Under the pieces are notes generated by a model that was given only the letters and a program-made list of their open reading frames with translations, did not search any database and had not been told where the DNA came from. Made by a program: the position numbers and the translations under genes. Below, piece after piece: positions 55,223 to 64,000 of a stretch of DNA of 64,000 nt. This DNA comes from Pirellulales bacterium. Lineage in GTDB: Bacteria > Planctomycetota > Planctomycetia > Pirellulales > Lacipirellulaceae. Within the stretch, counting starts at the first letter, position 1. Every line of letters starts with the position of its first letter. The stretch covers positions 1-64,000 of the forward strand of contig JAKVCC010000016.1 of the NCBI GenBank assembly GCA_022448265.1. The letters are read 5' to 3'.

Positions 55223-57064
55223 CTACTTCCCCAAGTCGACTCGTTCAAACTTGGTCCGCAAGTTCAGCATTTCGTCCTCCGATTGCAAACCAAACCTGAC
55301 AAAGGCCTCGGGATCGGGATTGTTGGGGTTGTAGTGAGAATTGTCGAAATGGGCGATGCTAAATAGTGCATCGCCGGCGCGCAGTGGAATGGGCTTGTTG
55401 AACTGGTAGGTGCGCTGCCAATTAAAGTCGTAAGCTGCGATTTTCAAGATCAGTTGCCGCTGCTCCTCGTCGGTGCCCGGATTCGTGACTTTGTACAGAC
55501 TGAAGTCTTTGCCTCGGAAGTGCATGTGGGGTGCGAGAGCATGAACCAGTACATCAGTGCTGAATTGATAATAGCTTTCTTTTTCGTAGTGCAATGCGTG
55601 CGGCGGTAGACGGATATCTTTGCGGTTGAAGACCTGGGTCTCAATGGTGTGGTGCGGCTTATCCTTGGCCCAAATGATGCCCAGTTGCGATTGATCGGGC
55701 AATTCCTCGCGGCCGGTCGGTGTGTAATGCATCTCAAAGAAGATGTCGTGGCCGGCAGGCAGCTTGAGGGCGTAACCGTCGGGGTAAACGTGGGCGCTAA
55801 AGGGGTCTCCCGGGATATAGTCGCCTAGTTTTTTGATCTTGTTGCCGGTTACGCCGTAAAGTTTGAGGAGCATCTGGTTGGGCGAGAGTAGGTCCGTCGT
55901 CGCGCGGCCGATGATGGCACCCATGTGATGCACGATGGCACGGTTGCCGGGCCGCAGCTCGATGCCCTTAACATAACGGTCTTCGGCGAAGTTGGCCGGG
56001 ATGCGGTAATACTGGTATTGGTCGAAGCTGTTCTTGGAAACGCTGAACGGTTCTGACATCTTGAATACAAGGTCGGGAGTACCGATTCGCCATTGATCTT
56101 CACCAGGCCATTTGCGGATTGGCGGAGCGTCGGCGGCATTGCCCACAGGACAGTCGTTGGTGACCCAAGTACGAAAGATGTTTATTTCCTCTTCGCTCAG
56201 TCGGATATCTCCCTGAAAGCCATCCGGGACGTGAGTCGGATCGGTGCTGGCATGCCAAGGCGGCATCACACGGTTTTCAATCCGGCTTAACATGACGCGG
56301 CTCATCTCCGCTACGGTTTCATAGTTGTCGAAGGCGGCAAACAATTCCGCGCCCGGTTCGCCCGGGCGGTGGCAGCTCTCGCAGCGACGTTGGAGGATAC
56401 GCGCAATTTGATCGTGAAAGGTGATATTGGGGTAAGCACTCAAATCGCGGTAAGACCGTTTGGCAATGGTGCAACCCGACGCAGCCGTCTCCGCCAGAGA
56501 TGGTGCCTTGCCTTGGACAAAATGGGCCAAAGCGCTGGCCAGATAATCTTGTTTCTTGTTGGTTGCCCTACCGCCGAACCACGCGCCATTGATTTGGCCT
56601 CGATATAGGATCGCTCCGGTGTCAAAACCGTTGCGGGTATCCAATAGGGCCACACTGGGAGTTGTCGTCAACCCGAGCTGCTTGTGCCACGGATTTTGGG
56701 GATCGTCCCGGTATATGGGAAACTCGATTTCCATATCGACGACATATTCTGCAATTTTCCGCAGGTCGTCCGATCCGTTGGGAAACAGGCCGATAAATTG
56801 GATGCCGTGCGGGTCGTACTCGCGTTGCAGGCGGTTAAGCGTGGGCACGAGGCGTCCGGCCAGCGGGCAGATCGTCGAAAACGCCACCACTACCAGGGCT
56901 TGGTTCTTCTTTGACGCATAGTTGTACGTTAGCTGCGCAGGGGTACGCGTGTCGCCCCATCGGCCAGTCAGTACGGGACCCGTCGCCCGGCTTGCCTCAG
57001 GCGTAACAATCGTTACCAGTAGGACGACCGTTAGGCAAATTCGTATCTGCGGGAAAAACACCAT
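55223..57064 (-). CDS. Secreted redoxin / cytochrome c / copper-monooxygenase-like fusion
   Basis: 613 residues with a signal peptide (about 1-27). A thioredoxin-fold redoxin covers about 50-190, with a single Cys in AFSTICPLAGRL, so no CxxC. A c-type heme site CESCH (228-232) follows. The C-terminal 250 residues resemble copper type II ascorbate-dependent monooxygenases: IVHHMG, a later IFFEMHYTPTG, HALAPHMHFRGKDF and HFDNSHYNPNNPDP hold the His/Met ligands. Heme attachment would need the CcsBA protein encoded at 33758. Such redoxin-cytochrome-monooxygenase fusions are a planctomycete speciality from memory. Substrate unknown. Confidence 0.88.
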   Translation of the reverse strand: MVFFPQIRICLTVVLLVTIVTPEASRATGPVLTGRWGDTRTPAQLTYNYASKKNQALVVVAFSTICPLAGRLVPTLNRLQREYDPHGIQFIGLFPNGSDDLRKIAEYVVDMEIEFPIYRDDPQNPWHKQLGLTTTPSVALLDTRNGFDTGAILYRGQINGAWFGGRATNKKQDYLASALAHFVQGKAPSLAETAASGCTIAKRSYRDLSAYPNITFHDQIARILQRRCESCHRPGEPGAELFAAFDNYETVAEMSRVMLSRIENRVMPPWHASTDPTHVPDGFQGDIRLSEEEINIFRTWVTNDCPVGNAADAPPIRKWPGEDQWRIGTPDLVFKMSEPFSVSKNSFDQYQYYRIPANFAEDRYVKGIELRPGNRAIVHHMGAIIGRATTDLLSPNQMLLKLYGVTGNKIKKLGDYIPGDPFSAHVYPDGYALKLPAGHDIFFEMHYTPTGREELPDQSQLGIIWAKDKPHHTIETQVFNRKDIRLPPHALHYEKESYYQFSTDVLVHALAPHMHFRGKDFSLYKVTNPGTDEEQRQLILKIAAYDFNWQRTYQFNKPIPLRAGDALFSIAHFDNSHYNPNNPDPEAFVRFGLQSEDEMLNLRTKFERVDLGK

Positions 57065-57168
57065 TGCATTGCGGACCAGTCGCGGATCGAAACGGCGAAA
57101 ATAGCTAGAGAGAGACTGCTCTACCCAAGCGTAGGGCGCAAATCACCTCCGGCGGAGATGCAGGTTCG

Positions 57169-59070
57169 ATGTTCCCCAGGATTCTGGCATTCGCAGTAGG
57201 GGTCATGGCTTTGGTTGTGCCGAATAATGGTGCGGCATGGGGCCAGGATCTGGCTGCCATTTTCGACAATGCGGTCGAGCGATTCTCTCCACCGCCGGAA
57301 ACGTGGTTTACCCAGACGCAGCAGGCGCTCGCCGAGGAGGTCGAACGAATTAGCTTGGTATTTGACCGTCAAGGTGGTGAGGATGCGCGTTATTGGAAAA
57401 ACCATTTGCGCTGGGAATTGTTGAAAAAAAATTTGGGGCCGCAAGAAACGGTTGATGTAGAAGCACTGGCTGTGGTGCGCCGCTGGAGTTATTCCAATCG
57501 TCCGGGCTTGGAAGGCCCGTTTTTCGCCGAGTTGCGGCTGCGGATTGACGCCTATCTAGATGCGGCTTTCACGTTGGCCCAAGAAGATCTTTACGAGCAG
57601 TTCAAACAGCAGATTGTTATTGCTCAGGAGCAATGCGATCGCCTTGAGGAAAGGCCCACCGACGCCCATGCTGCGGCGTTGGCCCGCACTTTGGGATGGC
57701 TAGAAAGGACCGGCCAACTGTCCGACGAAATCGCCGCCGTCCGCGCGCACGCGTTGTTTCCCAATGCCCAAGTGCTCGTTACCTATCCGTTGATCGGCCG
57801 GGTGTTGAGCCGGTTGGCAGGCGATGTCCAACAGACAATTGGCGTGACCGATCAGGTGCAGACGCCCACCAGGGGAGTGCTGCGATCGCCGCGTACGCTG
57901 AATGTCCGCGGTACGGCGCGTACTTGGGGAGCTGTCGGACTGGAGATGGTGCCCAATAGTGACCTGGCGGAGTTGAGCCTAGTTTATCGCGGACATGTCG
58001 AATCGCAATGTCGGGCAGACGCAGGACCCGTCCGTATTAATGTCGAGACCAAAGGGCCTGTGGTCGCAGACACGCCCGTCTATTTGGATCTGGACCGACT
58101 GCGCAGCGGTGCAACATCGGTGACCTCTCAGGTACATACCCGCATGACGCGTGTTTCCGCGAGCAGCGAAGTGCTCCGAAGAATTGCGGAGCGGAGGGCA
58201 ACCCAACCCGAGGCACAGTCGGTGATGCGATCTCGATCGCGCGCGAAGACCGCGAGCATGCTGCAGAAAGAGGTGCAAAATCGTATCGATGAGGCGCTTG
58301 GCGAGATTCGTGCCGAGGTAAGCAGTACCCGCGCAGCACTGGCCGGTTTCAGCGACGTGCTGGCGTCTGTTGTACGCGAAGGCGCGGCGCCTCAGCTGCT
58401 GGGTACGCGAAGTACGGTGACGGGGATTGAAGTCAACGGGCTCAGCGGTAGACGCGGACAATGGGGAGCGCCGACCCCCTGCCCTTTCCTGGCCACGGGA
58501 GAAGACGTCGCGGCCCGTGTCCATGTGTCGTTTTTCAACAATCTTGCCGAAACGATCATGGCGGGTAAGAGGTTCACAGACAAGTATTTCATGAACTACG
58601 CCAATATTTTACAAGCCGAGTTGCCGCTGCCGTTGATGGTCCATAGTCGTTCGCAACGATGGGCGATGATTGCTGCCCCGCAGCGGCCGCTGGTTCTCCA
58701 AATCCCAGCCCCAAATCGTTTTGACTTCACTCTCCGCATGCAAGGCATCGAGCTTGATGGAGAAGAGATTCTTGTGCCAGCCATTGCCAAGGTTTCGTAC
58801 CAGATTACGCATAATGATTTGGATGAATTTCGACTTGAGCGCGTTGGAAGTTTGCAACTCCACAGTGACTTGGATTCCGAAATGCAATCATTCCTGCACG
58901 GCAAATTAAGCGCTTTTTTTGCCCCGGTCCTAGACGGGGGTGGAGTGGTCATTCCCGATGGCGGCGCGTTGGGAAGAGTAGCGGCGCTGGAGGTGCTGGC
59001 GATCACGGTCGACCGCGACTGGATTGTGGTCCAGATTTCCGGCGTAGAACAACTTTTCTTGCCGCGATAA
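57169..59070 (+). CDS. Large secreted protein of unknown function
   Basis: 633 residues with a signal peptide (about 1-25). GGCGGAG about 12 bases upstream supports the ATG. The first part is helical and charged; a stretch near residues 355-420 contains Arg/Ala/Glu coiled-coil-like sequence with RSRSRAKTASML. A later half has beta-type segments (VQNRID..., RGQWGAPTPCPFLATGED). No catalytic motif was recognised. It is divergent from the fusion gene with 104 bases between starts. Confidence 0.7.
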   Translation: MFPRILAFAVGVMALVVPNNGAAWGQDLAAIFDNAVERFSPPPETWFTQTQQALAEEVERISLVFDRQGGEDARYWKNHLRWELLKKNLGPQETVDVEALAVVRRWSYSNRPGLEGPFFAELRLRIDAYLDAAFTLAQEDLYEQFKQQIVIAQEQCDRLEERPTDAHAAALARTLGWLERTGQLSDEIAAVRAHALFPNAQVLVTYPLIGRVLSRLAGDVQQTIGVTDQVQTPTRGVLRSPRTLNVRGTARTWGAVGLEMVPNSDLAELSLVYRGHVESQCRADAGPVRINVETKGPVVADTPVYLDLDRLRSGATSVTSQVHTRMTRVSASSEVLRRIAERRATQPEAQSVMRSRSRAKTASMLQKEVQNRIDEALGEIRAEVSSTRAALAGFSDVLASVVREGAAPQLLGTRSTVTGIEVNGLSGRRGQWGAPTPCPFLATGEDVAARVHVSFFNNLAETIMAGKRFTDKYFMNYANILQAELPLPLMVHSRSQRWAMIAAPQRPLVLQIPAPNRFDFTLRMQGIELDGEEILVPAIAKVSYQITHNDLDEFRLERVGSLQLHSDLDSEMQSFLHGKLSAFFAPVLDGGGVVIPDGGALGRVAALEVLAITVDRDWIVVQISGVEQLFLPR

Positions 59071-59125
59071 TCTGTAGGGCCGCCACGCACCGAGGCGCGA
59101 CGCACAGGACTCGAAGCTTCGTGTG

Positions 59126-60073
59126 CTAAGGTGGGGCGGCAAAGAAGTAATTGAAAACGTGGTAAAACACCGGGGCGGCGAAGCAGATGGCGTCGATTCG
59201 ATTGAGTACGCCGCCATGCCCCTCGATTAGCGTGCTTGAGGTGACTTCACCGCGGTCACGTTTGATGGCCGCCATCGTCAGTGCGCCGGCTGAGGCCATT
59301 GCGGCAATCAGCATCGACATCGCTACCACCTGCCACCAGGCCGTAAAGGGCGTCGCCCAGTAGAGTGTCAGTCCCAGCATTGCGGACGCGCCAGCTGCAG
59401 TCAAAACGCCTTCCCAGGATCGCGAGTCATCGATCGCCTTTACGATGATGTGCCTGCCAAAGAGTCGGCTGGCCAGAAATTGAGCGAGTTCGGCGAAGAG
59501 TACCATCGTGATGAAGAAAAAAAGCAATCGCGCGTTGGCGTAGCCGCCGTCCATGTGCTTCCAGTTGAGAAAAAGCAGGGCGGGTGCAAAGCTCAAACAG
59601 TAGACACACACCAGCAGCCCGAATTGAATCTTGGCCACGCGCTCGAGGAACCGCTGGTAGTCACCGGAAATCGCAACCCGGGCGGCGATGAACAAGAATG
59701 CGTAGACTGGGATGAGAATGCTGTAGAACGCGTAGTTATTGTAGGCGACCAGTACGAATTGCAGCGGCGTGAAGAAGAAAAATACCCAAAATAGTGCGCG
59801 GTGATCGCCGGCGCGTGTCGGGGTGAGCGTGAGGAATTCTCGCAAAGCCCAAAACGCCAAACAGCCGAACAAGACGACCGTTAACTGACGATTAAAAAAA
59901 GCGAGCCCCAAGACGACACTAAAAAACCACCAGGCCTGCACGCGGCTGTTAAATGCGGTTACCGCGCGCTGATCAAGGCCCAACGAGGTCTGGCGGCGGA
60001 GCCATTGGCCGGCAAACGTGGCGGCGGTGAGCAGTCCCAGTACGGTTCCCATCAATGCCCAGTCTTTGATCAT
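59126..60073 (-). CDS. cdsA: Phosphatidate cytidylyltransferase
   Basis: 315 residues with about eight membrane helices. It makes CDP-diacylglycerol from phosphatidate and CTP. The C-terminal signature is present: SRSWEGVLTAAGAS (Ser-Trp-Glu variant) and IEGHGGVLNRIDAICFAAP, matching the GHGGxxDRxD pattern with Asn for the first Asp. It starts two bases after plsC, so the two are cotranscribed. Confidence 0.93.
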   Translation of the reverse strand: MIKDWALMGTVLGLLTAATFAGQWLRRQTSLGLDQRAVTAFNSRVQAWWFFSVVLGLAFFNRQLTVVLFGCLAFWALREFLTLTPTRAGDHRALFWVFFFFTPLQFVLVAYNNYAFYSILIPVYAFLFIAARVAISGDYQRFLERVAKIQFGLLVCVYCLSFAPALLFLNWKHMDGGYANARLLFFFITMVLFAELAQFLASRLFGRHIIVKAIDDSRSWEGVLTAAGASAMLGLTLYWATPFTAWWQVVAMSMLIAAMASAGALTMAAIKRDRGEVTSSTLIEGHGGVLNRIDAICFAAPVFYHVFNYFFAAPP

Positions 60074-60075
60074 CG

Positions 60076-60678
60076 CTATTTGTCCTTGAGGCCCACGACT
60101 GCTGCGCGGGCACGTGCTAGGAATTCATTTTTCGGCTCGCCCGCTTCCAACCAAATGGGAGGGCCAAAAGTGAGAGACGACAAAAGGGGTACCGGCAAGA
60201 ACTCGCCTCGCGGCAAGATGCGGTTCATGTTGTTAATGTGAACCGGTATCAACTCCAGGTCCGGCCGTTTTTTGCTAAGATAGTAGAGACCGCTTTTAAA
60301 CTCGCCAATTCCCTCGCCAGGACTGCGACCCCCCTCGGGAAAAAGAATCAGTGAGTGCGTGTCGCCGATTTCGCGCAGCATGAGATCGACGGGGCTTTGA
60401 TGGACTTTGATTTCCTTGCGATCGATGAGCATTGCATTGAATACTTGGTGCAAGTGTCTGCGAACAAAGCCGCGTTCCCAGTAGTCTTTGGCGGCAATGG
60501 GACGCGTGAGTCGACGCACGTCCGTCGGCAGGGCCGACCACACCAACACGACATCGAGATGGCTGGTATGATTAGCAAAGTACACCCGCTGACATGTGTC
60601 GGGTTGGCTGTCGACCCAGCGCACGCTCACACCACTGATGAAGCGTGCGGTCCAAATGAGTAGCGTCTCGGTGATCAT
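60076..60678 (-). CDS. plsC: 1-acyl-sn-glycerol-3-phosphate acyltransferase
   Basis: 200 residues from the ATG at 60678; a GTG at 60738 adds twenty residues. The catalytic box NHTSHLDVVL (NHx4D) and LFPEGGRSPGEG mark the PlsC acyltransferase family, which makes phosphatidate, the substrate of CdsA. A hydrophobic N-terminal segment anchors it at the membrane. It is just upstream of cdsA in a two-gene phospholipid operon. Confidence 0.92.
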   Translation of the reverse strand: MITETLLIWTARFISGVSVRWVDSQPDTCQRVYFANHTSHLDVVLVWSALPTDVRRLTRPIAAKDYWERGFVRRHLHQVFNAMLIDRKEIKVHQSPVDLMLREIGDTHSLILFPEGGRSPGEGIGEFKSGLYYLSKKRPDLELIPVHINNMNRILPRGEFLPVPLLSSLTFGPPIWLEAGEPKNEFLARARAAVVGLKDK

Positions 60679-61168
60679 ACAAGCGGTGAGGTGGCGCGGG
60701 CGGCGTGCATTGCTGTAGTCTGACCCTATGGTACCCACGACCCAACAAGTTCGGTAGTGCGCCAGCCCGTCGGTCGCAATGTACTTGCGTTTGAAATGGC
60801 TGGCTCTGGCGATTTGGGCCCGCTACATCGATCTCAAATTGTGCCGCGACTGGGCTTGTAATGGCTGCATCGCATAGCATTCGAACCCACCAGGCTGGAT
60901 TCGCCCTGCCTGAGCAATGCATGTGTATTTCCGCAACTCTTTTGGCGCGTATGGAGAATTGCAAGACAAGCCTAGGAGAACCAGGGGCGCGACATCCATC
61001 GCCCTGCTCTGCTCGCCGCGCCCCGTTTTTCACCGTCAGCCGACCGAGGCCGATCCACGTTCCCGCTTGGTCTACAGGCCGGTATCCAGGCGAAAAACCG
61101 TTTTTGGGCTTGGCGGGTGGACAGGAAGTCGGTGTTCAAGTTGCCCGGCCGGGCGTTATATTAAGCCC
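60679..61168. other. Intergenic region between plsC and the sulfatase-like gene
   Basis: 490 bases between divergent genes (including an optional plsC extension). No separate gene seen. An upstream in-frame start for the plus-strand gene exists at 60917 but is not family-like. Confidence 0.4.
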
Positions 61169-62407
61169 ATGAAAGGGTGTCATGCAATCTGCTTGGTCGT
61201 CGATGGGCTCCGTGCGTCGGCCCTAGGCGCCTATGGAAATACCAGCTTTGCGACCCCCCACCTTGATGCCCTGGCGAGTCGGTCGTTGGTAGTCGATTGG
61301 TTGTGGGCAGACGGCGCGGCGCTGCCAAATTTTTATCGAGGTGCCTGGCAGGGCCGGCATGCCATGCGTCCCAACGTGGAGGCGCCCGAAGTGCCCGAAT
61401 TGCTGGCGCGCTCTGGCACGCGACAATGGCTGGTAACCGACGACCCGTGGCTTATCGGAAAAAGTGCGGCCTTGCCATTCGACAAGACGCTGTTGATCGA
61501 ATCAGCTGCCCCAGAGCCGGCGGCCACGTTCGACCAGACCCACCTTGCCAAGCTACTTAGTGAAACCGTTTTGCATCTTGCCGAATGGCGAGCGCACGCG
61601 GACCAAGACAACGGACACAGCCTGCTTTGGTTGCACACCCGCGGTTTGACGGGGCCCTGGGACGCTCCCCTGGCGGCCCGTGCGGAGCTTGTGGAAGAGG
61701 GCGACCCGCCCCCACTTGGCATCGTGCAAGCTCCCAATCTGCTGTGCGACCTCGACGATCCGGACGAGATGCACGCTTACCGAATCGCCTATGCGGCTCA
61801 AGTGGCGGTGCTCGACAAGTGTGTGGGCGCGTTTTACGATTCGCTCTCGGAGTGTCGTGCGGGATCAGAAACGTTGCTAATGCTGTTGGGATCGCGTGGC
61901 TTTGCGCTGGGCGAGCATGGCGCCATCGGCTGCAGCTCTAACAAGATGTTCAGCGAAACGTTGCATTTGCCTTGGTTGCTCCATGTGTGCGGTAACCGGC
62001 AGCCACGGCAGCGCTATGCGTCCCTTTGCCAGTCGGCAGACGTGGGAGCAACCTTGCTCGACTGGTTTGGTCTCGGTGGGCCTGGGCCGACGGACGGACA
62101 ATCCATTTTGTCGGCGTTGGCCGGAAAACTATGCTCGGGCAGGCAGACGGCTGTTTCGCTCGGCGAAGCGGGCGAGCGGGCCATTCGCACCCCCGGCTGG
62201 TTGCTGCGCCGTGCCGCCCCCGCAGCTCACAGCCCTGCCCTGGCGGAACTCTACGCCAAGCCTGACGATCGCTGGGAGTACAACGACGTGGCCAGCCGGT
62301 GTCCACAAGTCGTCGAGTGGCTCAGCGCCGAGTTGGCCCGTTTCGAAGCATGTGCCAGCAGTGGTGAATCTCTGCCAACGATGCCCCGCAACCGCGAGCT
62401 TTGCTAG
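61169..62407 (+). CDS. Sulfatase-fold protein lacking key catalytic residues
   Basis: 412 residues from the ATG at 61169. Overall pattern is a sulfatase/alkaline-phosphatase fold: VVDGLRASALGAYGN, TPHLDALASRS, ETLHLPWLLHVCG, SADVGATLLDWFGL and a C-terminal ELYAKPDDRWEYNDVA segment. But the formylglycine site C-x-P-S-R reads ALPNF (Ala51), and the second metal segment, usually SDHG, reads LGSRGFALGEHG. Both the nucleophile and an Asp-His pair are missing, so sulfate-ester cleavage is unlikely. It may be a binding or regulatory pseudoenzyme. No signal peptide. The start lies after a spacer of 490 bases. Confidence 0.85.
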   Translation: MKGCHAICLVVDGLRASALGAYGNTSFATPHLDALASRSLVVDWLWADGAALPNFYRGAWQGRHAMRPNVEAPEVPELLARSGTRQWLVTDDPWLIGKSAALPFDKTLLIESAAPEPAATFDQTHLAKLLSETVLHLAEWRAHADQDNGHSLLWLHTRGLTGPWDAPLAARAELVEEGDPPPLGIVQAPNLLCDLDDPDEMHAYRIAYAAQVAVLDKCVGAFYDSLSECRAGSETLLMLLGSRGFALGEHGAIGCSSNKMFSETLHLPWLLHVCGNRQPRQRYASLCQSADVGATLLDWFGLGGPGPTDGQSILSALAGKLCSGRQTAVSLGEAGERAIRTPGWLLRRAAPAAHSPALAELYAKPDDRWEYNDVASRCPQVVEWLSAELARFEACASSGESLPTMPRNRELC

Positions 62408-62666
62408 CTCGCAATTCTGACGCTTATTTGGCGCAAAGCGGTAACTTGCTCGCTTACCTCGGCATGCCAGTCCAAGTCATCCCCGCAATGCTAGCGGCCC
62501 GGATGAACTGCTCTGGCAGCATGCACAGCCGGTTCCTAGAATTCGCCAGATTTTTTGCACCCCGTGATGCGTCGATCGAAACCATTTTGCGCGCGGGTTG
62601 CGCTATCGATCGAACGGAAATTTAGCGCGCGGTTTAAGCTTCAGTGTTTTCTGAACCCGGTTGAAT
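62408..62666. other. Spacer, no gene seen
   Basis: 259 bases with no convincing gene. Plain low-structure DNA, no terminator identified. Confidence 0.35.
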
Positions 62667-64000
62667 ATGGTCGGACAAGGAAGTTCGATAATCTGGCAGT
62701 GGCTCCACGACTTGTACTCTGGTTCGCCGCATACCAATGCGCCAGCTAGGCTGGCGCGCTGCGCGATGCTGACAGGAACGATCATCTGCCTGGCGGCACT
62801 CCCTGGGGCGGCCGCCCAGCAAACGGCCCGCTTGCGCCTCGCATGGGGAGGCGGGGCGTCTGATCCGACCCGTTGGTCCGGAGAAATTTCGGTCGAAGGT
62901 GGCGTCCTTACCGACTTGCAGCCATTGGGGATCGAAGCTGATGGCCCCGTGGCTTTGCGCATTGACGGAAATCGAGTGATTGTCGCCCCACGGGAAGTTC
63001 GTGGTTTCGATGGTTGTGATCTGACAGTGCGGGCTGACGAAAAAGCATTGGTCAGCATTCTTCTACAAGCGGATCAATCTCCGCAGCCGACTCGCATCGA
63101 GGTCCCCTTTGCGCAGCTCGCCACCGGCGAGTTTCGTCAAGCGCTCAAGGAACCTGGCAGCAACTTTTTGGCGCATCGGGCGCCCGGGGACAAGTTGCGT
63201 GTACTTTCGTCGCGAGCCCATTATGTTTTCGATCCAGACGAGGTTTGGACGCTGAGTCTACAAGCGGATTTTTCCAGCGAGTTGTCTGCAGGTCCGGTCG
63301 ATATCGATATGGAGCTGTGGGAGGCTGGAAGTGAAGAAGCACTTTGGCGAACGAGTCAGCAATTAGCGGCAGATGCGACCAAGGGAACGCGTGTCGATTT
63401 TGAGATTGCCTGCCCGGCGGCGGAAGGTGCTTATACGTTAACGATTGTCGCGCGGCGTCCGGATGGAATTGCCACCCGCTTTGTTCCGGGGAGATGGGCG
63501 AAAGCTTTGGACAAGAGGGACGTCGAATTCGTGGTCATTGATCCGGCTGCTAGGTTGCCAGACCCTGATGATCGCTGGTCGCCAGTGCTCACGATCGATC
63601 CGGCCAACCCCAAATGGTGGCAGCGATTGCCCGCGTGGACGCGGGTTCCGGGTCTACCAGAAAGAATGCCGGGGGCGATCGGCAACGTCCGGCCGGCGGT
63701 CCGCCCCGGTCTCCAAGGCGATTTTGTCGAGCTACCCGGGATCGCGAAAGAAAAAGAGCCATGGTGGCAATCGTACACCCTGCCGATTCGCGAACCTGGC
63801 AGGTTGCATATGGTCGAAGTTGCCTACCCACGGGCTTTGGCGCAGCACCTTTCGATCAGCATTGTCGAACTTGACGCCGCCGGACGCGTGCAGGGAGTTC
63901 AACAGGACGTGGGGTTTTATGCGAGTGGGGAAAGCTCGGGTCAGGAGGATCGGCCCTGCGTGCATCGTTTTGTGTTTTGGCCGCGGACCCGCGCCCCCCA
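62667..64000 (+). CDS. Secreted protein of unknown function (3' partial)
   Basis: An open frame on the plus strand runs from 62667 to the right edge without a stop, 444 codons. ATG at 62667 gives a positive n-region then the hydrophobic LTGTIICLAALPGAAAQ, a signal peptide; the ATG at 62766 is an inner alternative. The mature part is beta-rich and begins ARLRLAWGGGASDPTRWSGE, with further segments such as VDIDMELWEAGSEEALW and WWQRLPAWTRVPG. It resembles large planctomycete secreted glycan- or cell-surface-type proteins in style, but no named domain is recognised. The end is outside the window. Confidence 0.8.
   Translation, partial: MVGQGSSIIWQWLHDLYSGSPHTNAPARLARCAMLTGTIICLAALPGAAAQQTARLRLAWGGGASDPTRWSGEISVEGGVLTDLQPLGIEADGPVALRIDGNRVIVAPREVRGFDGCDLTVRADEKALVSILLQADQSPQPTRIEVPFAQLATGEFRQALKEPGSNFLAHRAPGDKLRVLSSRAHYVFDPDEVWTLSLQADFSSELSAGPVDIDMELWEAGSEEALWRTSQQLAADATKGTRVDFEIACPAAEGAYTLTIVARRPDGIATRFVPGRWAKALDKRDVEFVVIDPAARLPDPDDRWSPVLTIDPANPKWWQRLPAWTRVPGLPERMPGAIGNVRPAVRPGLQGDFVELPGIAKEKEPWWQSYTLPIREPGRLHMVEVAYPRALAQHLSISIVELDAAGRVQGVQQDVGFYASGESSGQEDRPCVHRFVFWPRTRAP

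Noticed and set aside
60917-61168. The upstream start of the sulfatase-like frame.
   Set aside because: The added residues are not family-like and the ATG at 61169 fits the conserved VVDGLRAS opening.

Overview
The window looks like a stretch of chromosome from a planctomycete, probably of the Pirellulales type. The signs are: F0 subunits b and c with extra leader sequences, a fused ResB-CcsA cytochrome c biogenesis protein of about 1,220 residues, dockerin-like repeats plus a PEP-CTERM tail on a secreted peptidase, many secreted or acidic proteins of planctomycete style, weak or absent Shine-Dalgarno sites, and a relic of an ISAzo13-type transposase. Base composition is moderately GC-rich by eye. 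No rRNA, tRNA, CRISPR array or intact mobile element was seen. The organism call is inference.

Layout. 1-7207 (+): ATP synthase genes atpB(partial)-E-F-H-A-G-D-C. 7594-10292 (-): a PII signal protein and an Amt ammonium transporter, separated by a decayed ISAzo13-family transposase at 8263-8882. 10727-18136 (-): ftsY, nusB, ribH, rho, coaE, polA. 18546-19955 (+): a membrane-anchored coiled-coil protein with a BRCT-like tail behind a recognisable sigma-70 promoter. 20046-22965 (-): glutamine amidotransferase, bioA and a SAM hydrolase, tightly packed. 23022-26903 (-): gatB, gatA, gatC and rpmB, with two candidate promoters upstream. 27486-33520: secreted M14 peptidase (+), inositol-phosphatase-family enzyme (-), and a group of (+) genes of planctomycete type. 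33758-37420 (+): ccsBA.

37719-54924 holds the most interesting accessory content. A TatD-like protein of the EboB type (38195-39034) sits behind a small unknown gene. About 11 kb away is a compact run of two related TIM-barrel proteins, a UbiA-type prenyltransferase (EboC-like), an alkaline-phosphatase-superfamily protein (EboF-like) and a HAD phosphatase. Together they resemble a split, reshuffled ebo metabolite-traffic cluster lacking recognisable eboA and eboD. Between the two parts lie a secreted protein, a metallopeptidase-like protein, fabI, a sigma-54 activator, dnaA, a GNAT protein, a secreted planctomycete protein and a decayed methyltransferase (49241-49900).

55223-64000: a secreted redoxin / cytochrome c / copper-monooxygenase-like fusion, a large secreted unknown, cdsA-plsC for phospholipid synthesis, a sulfatase-fold protein that has lost key catalytic residues, and a secreted protein running off the right edge.
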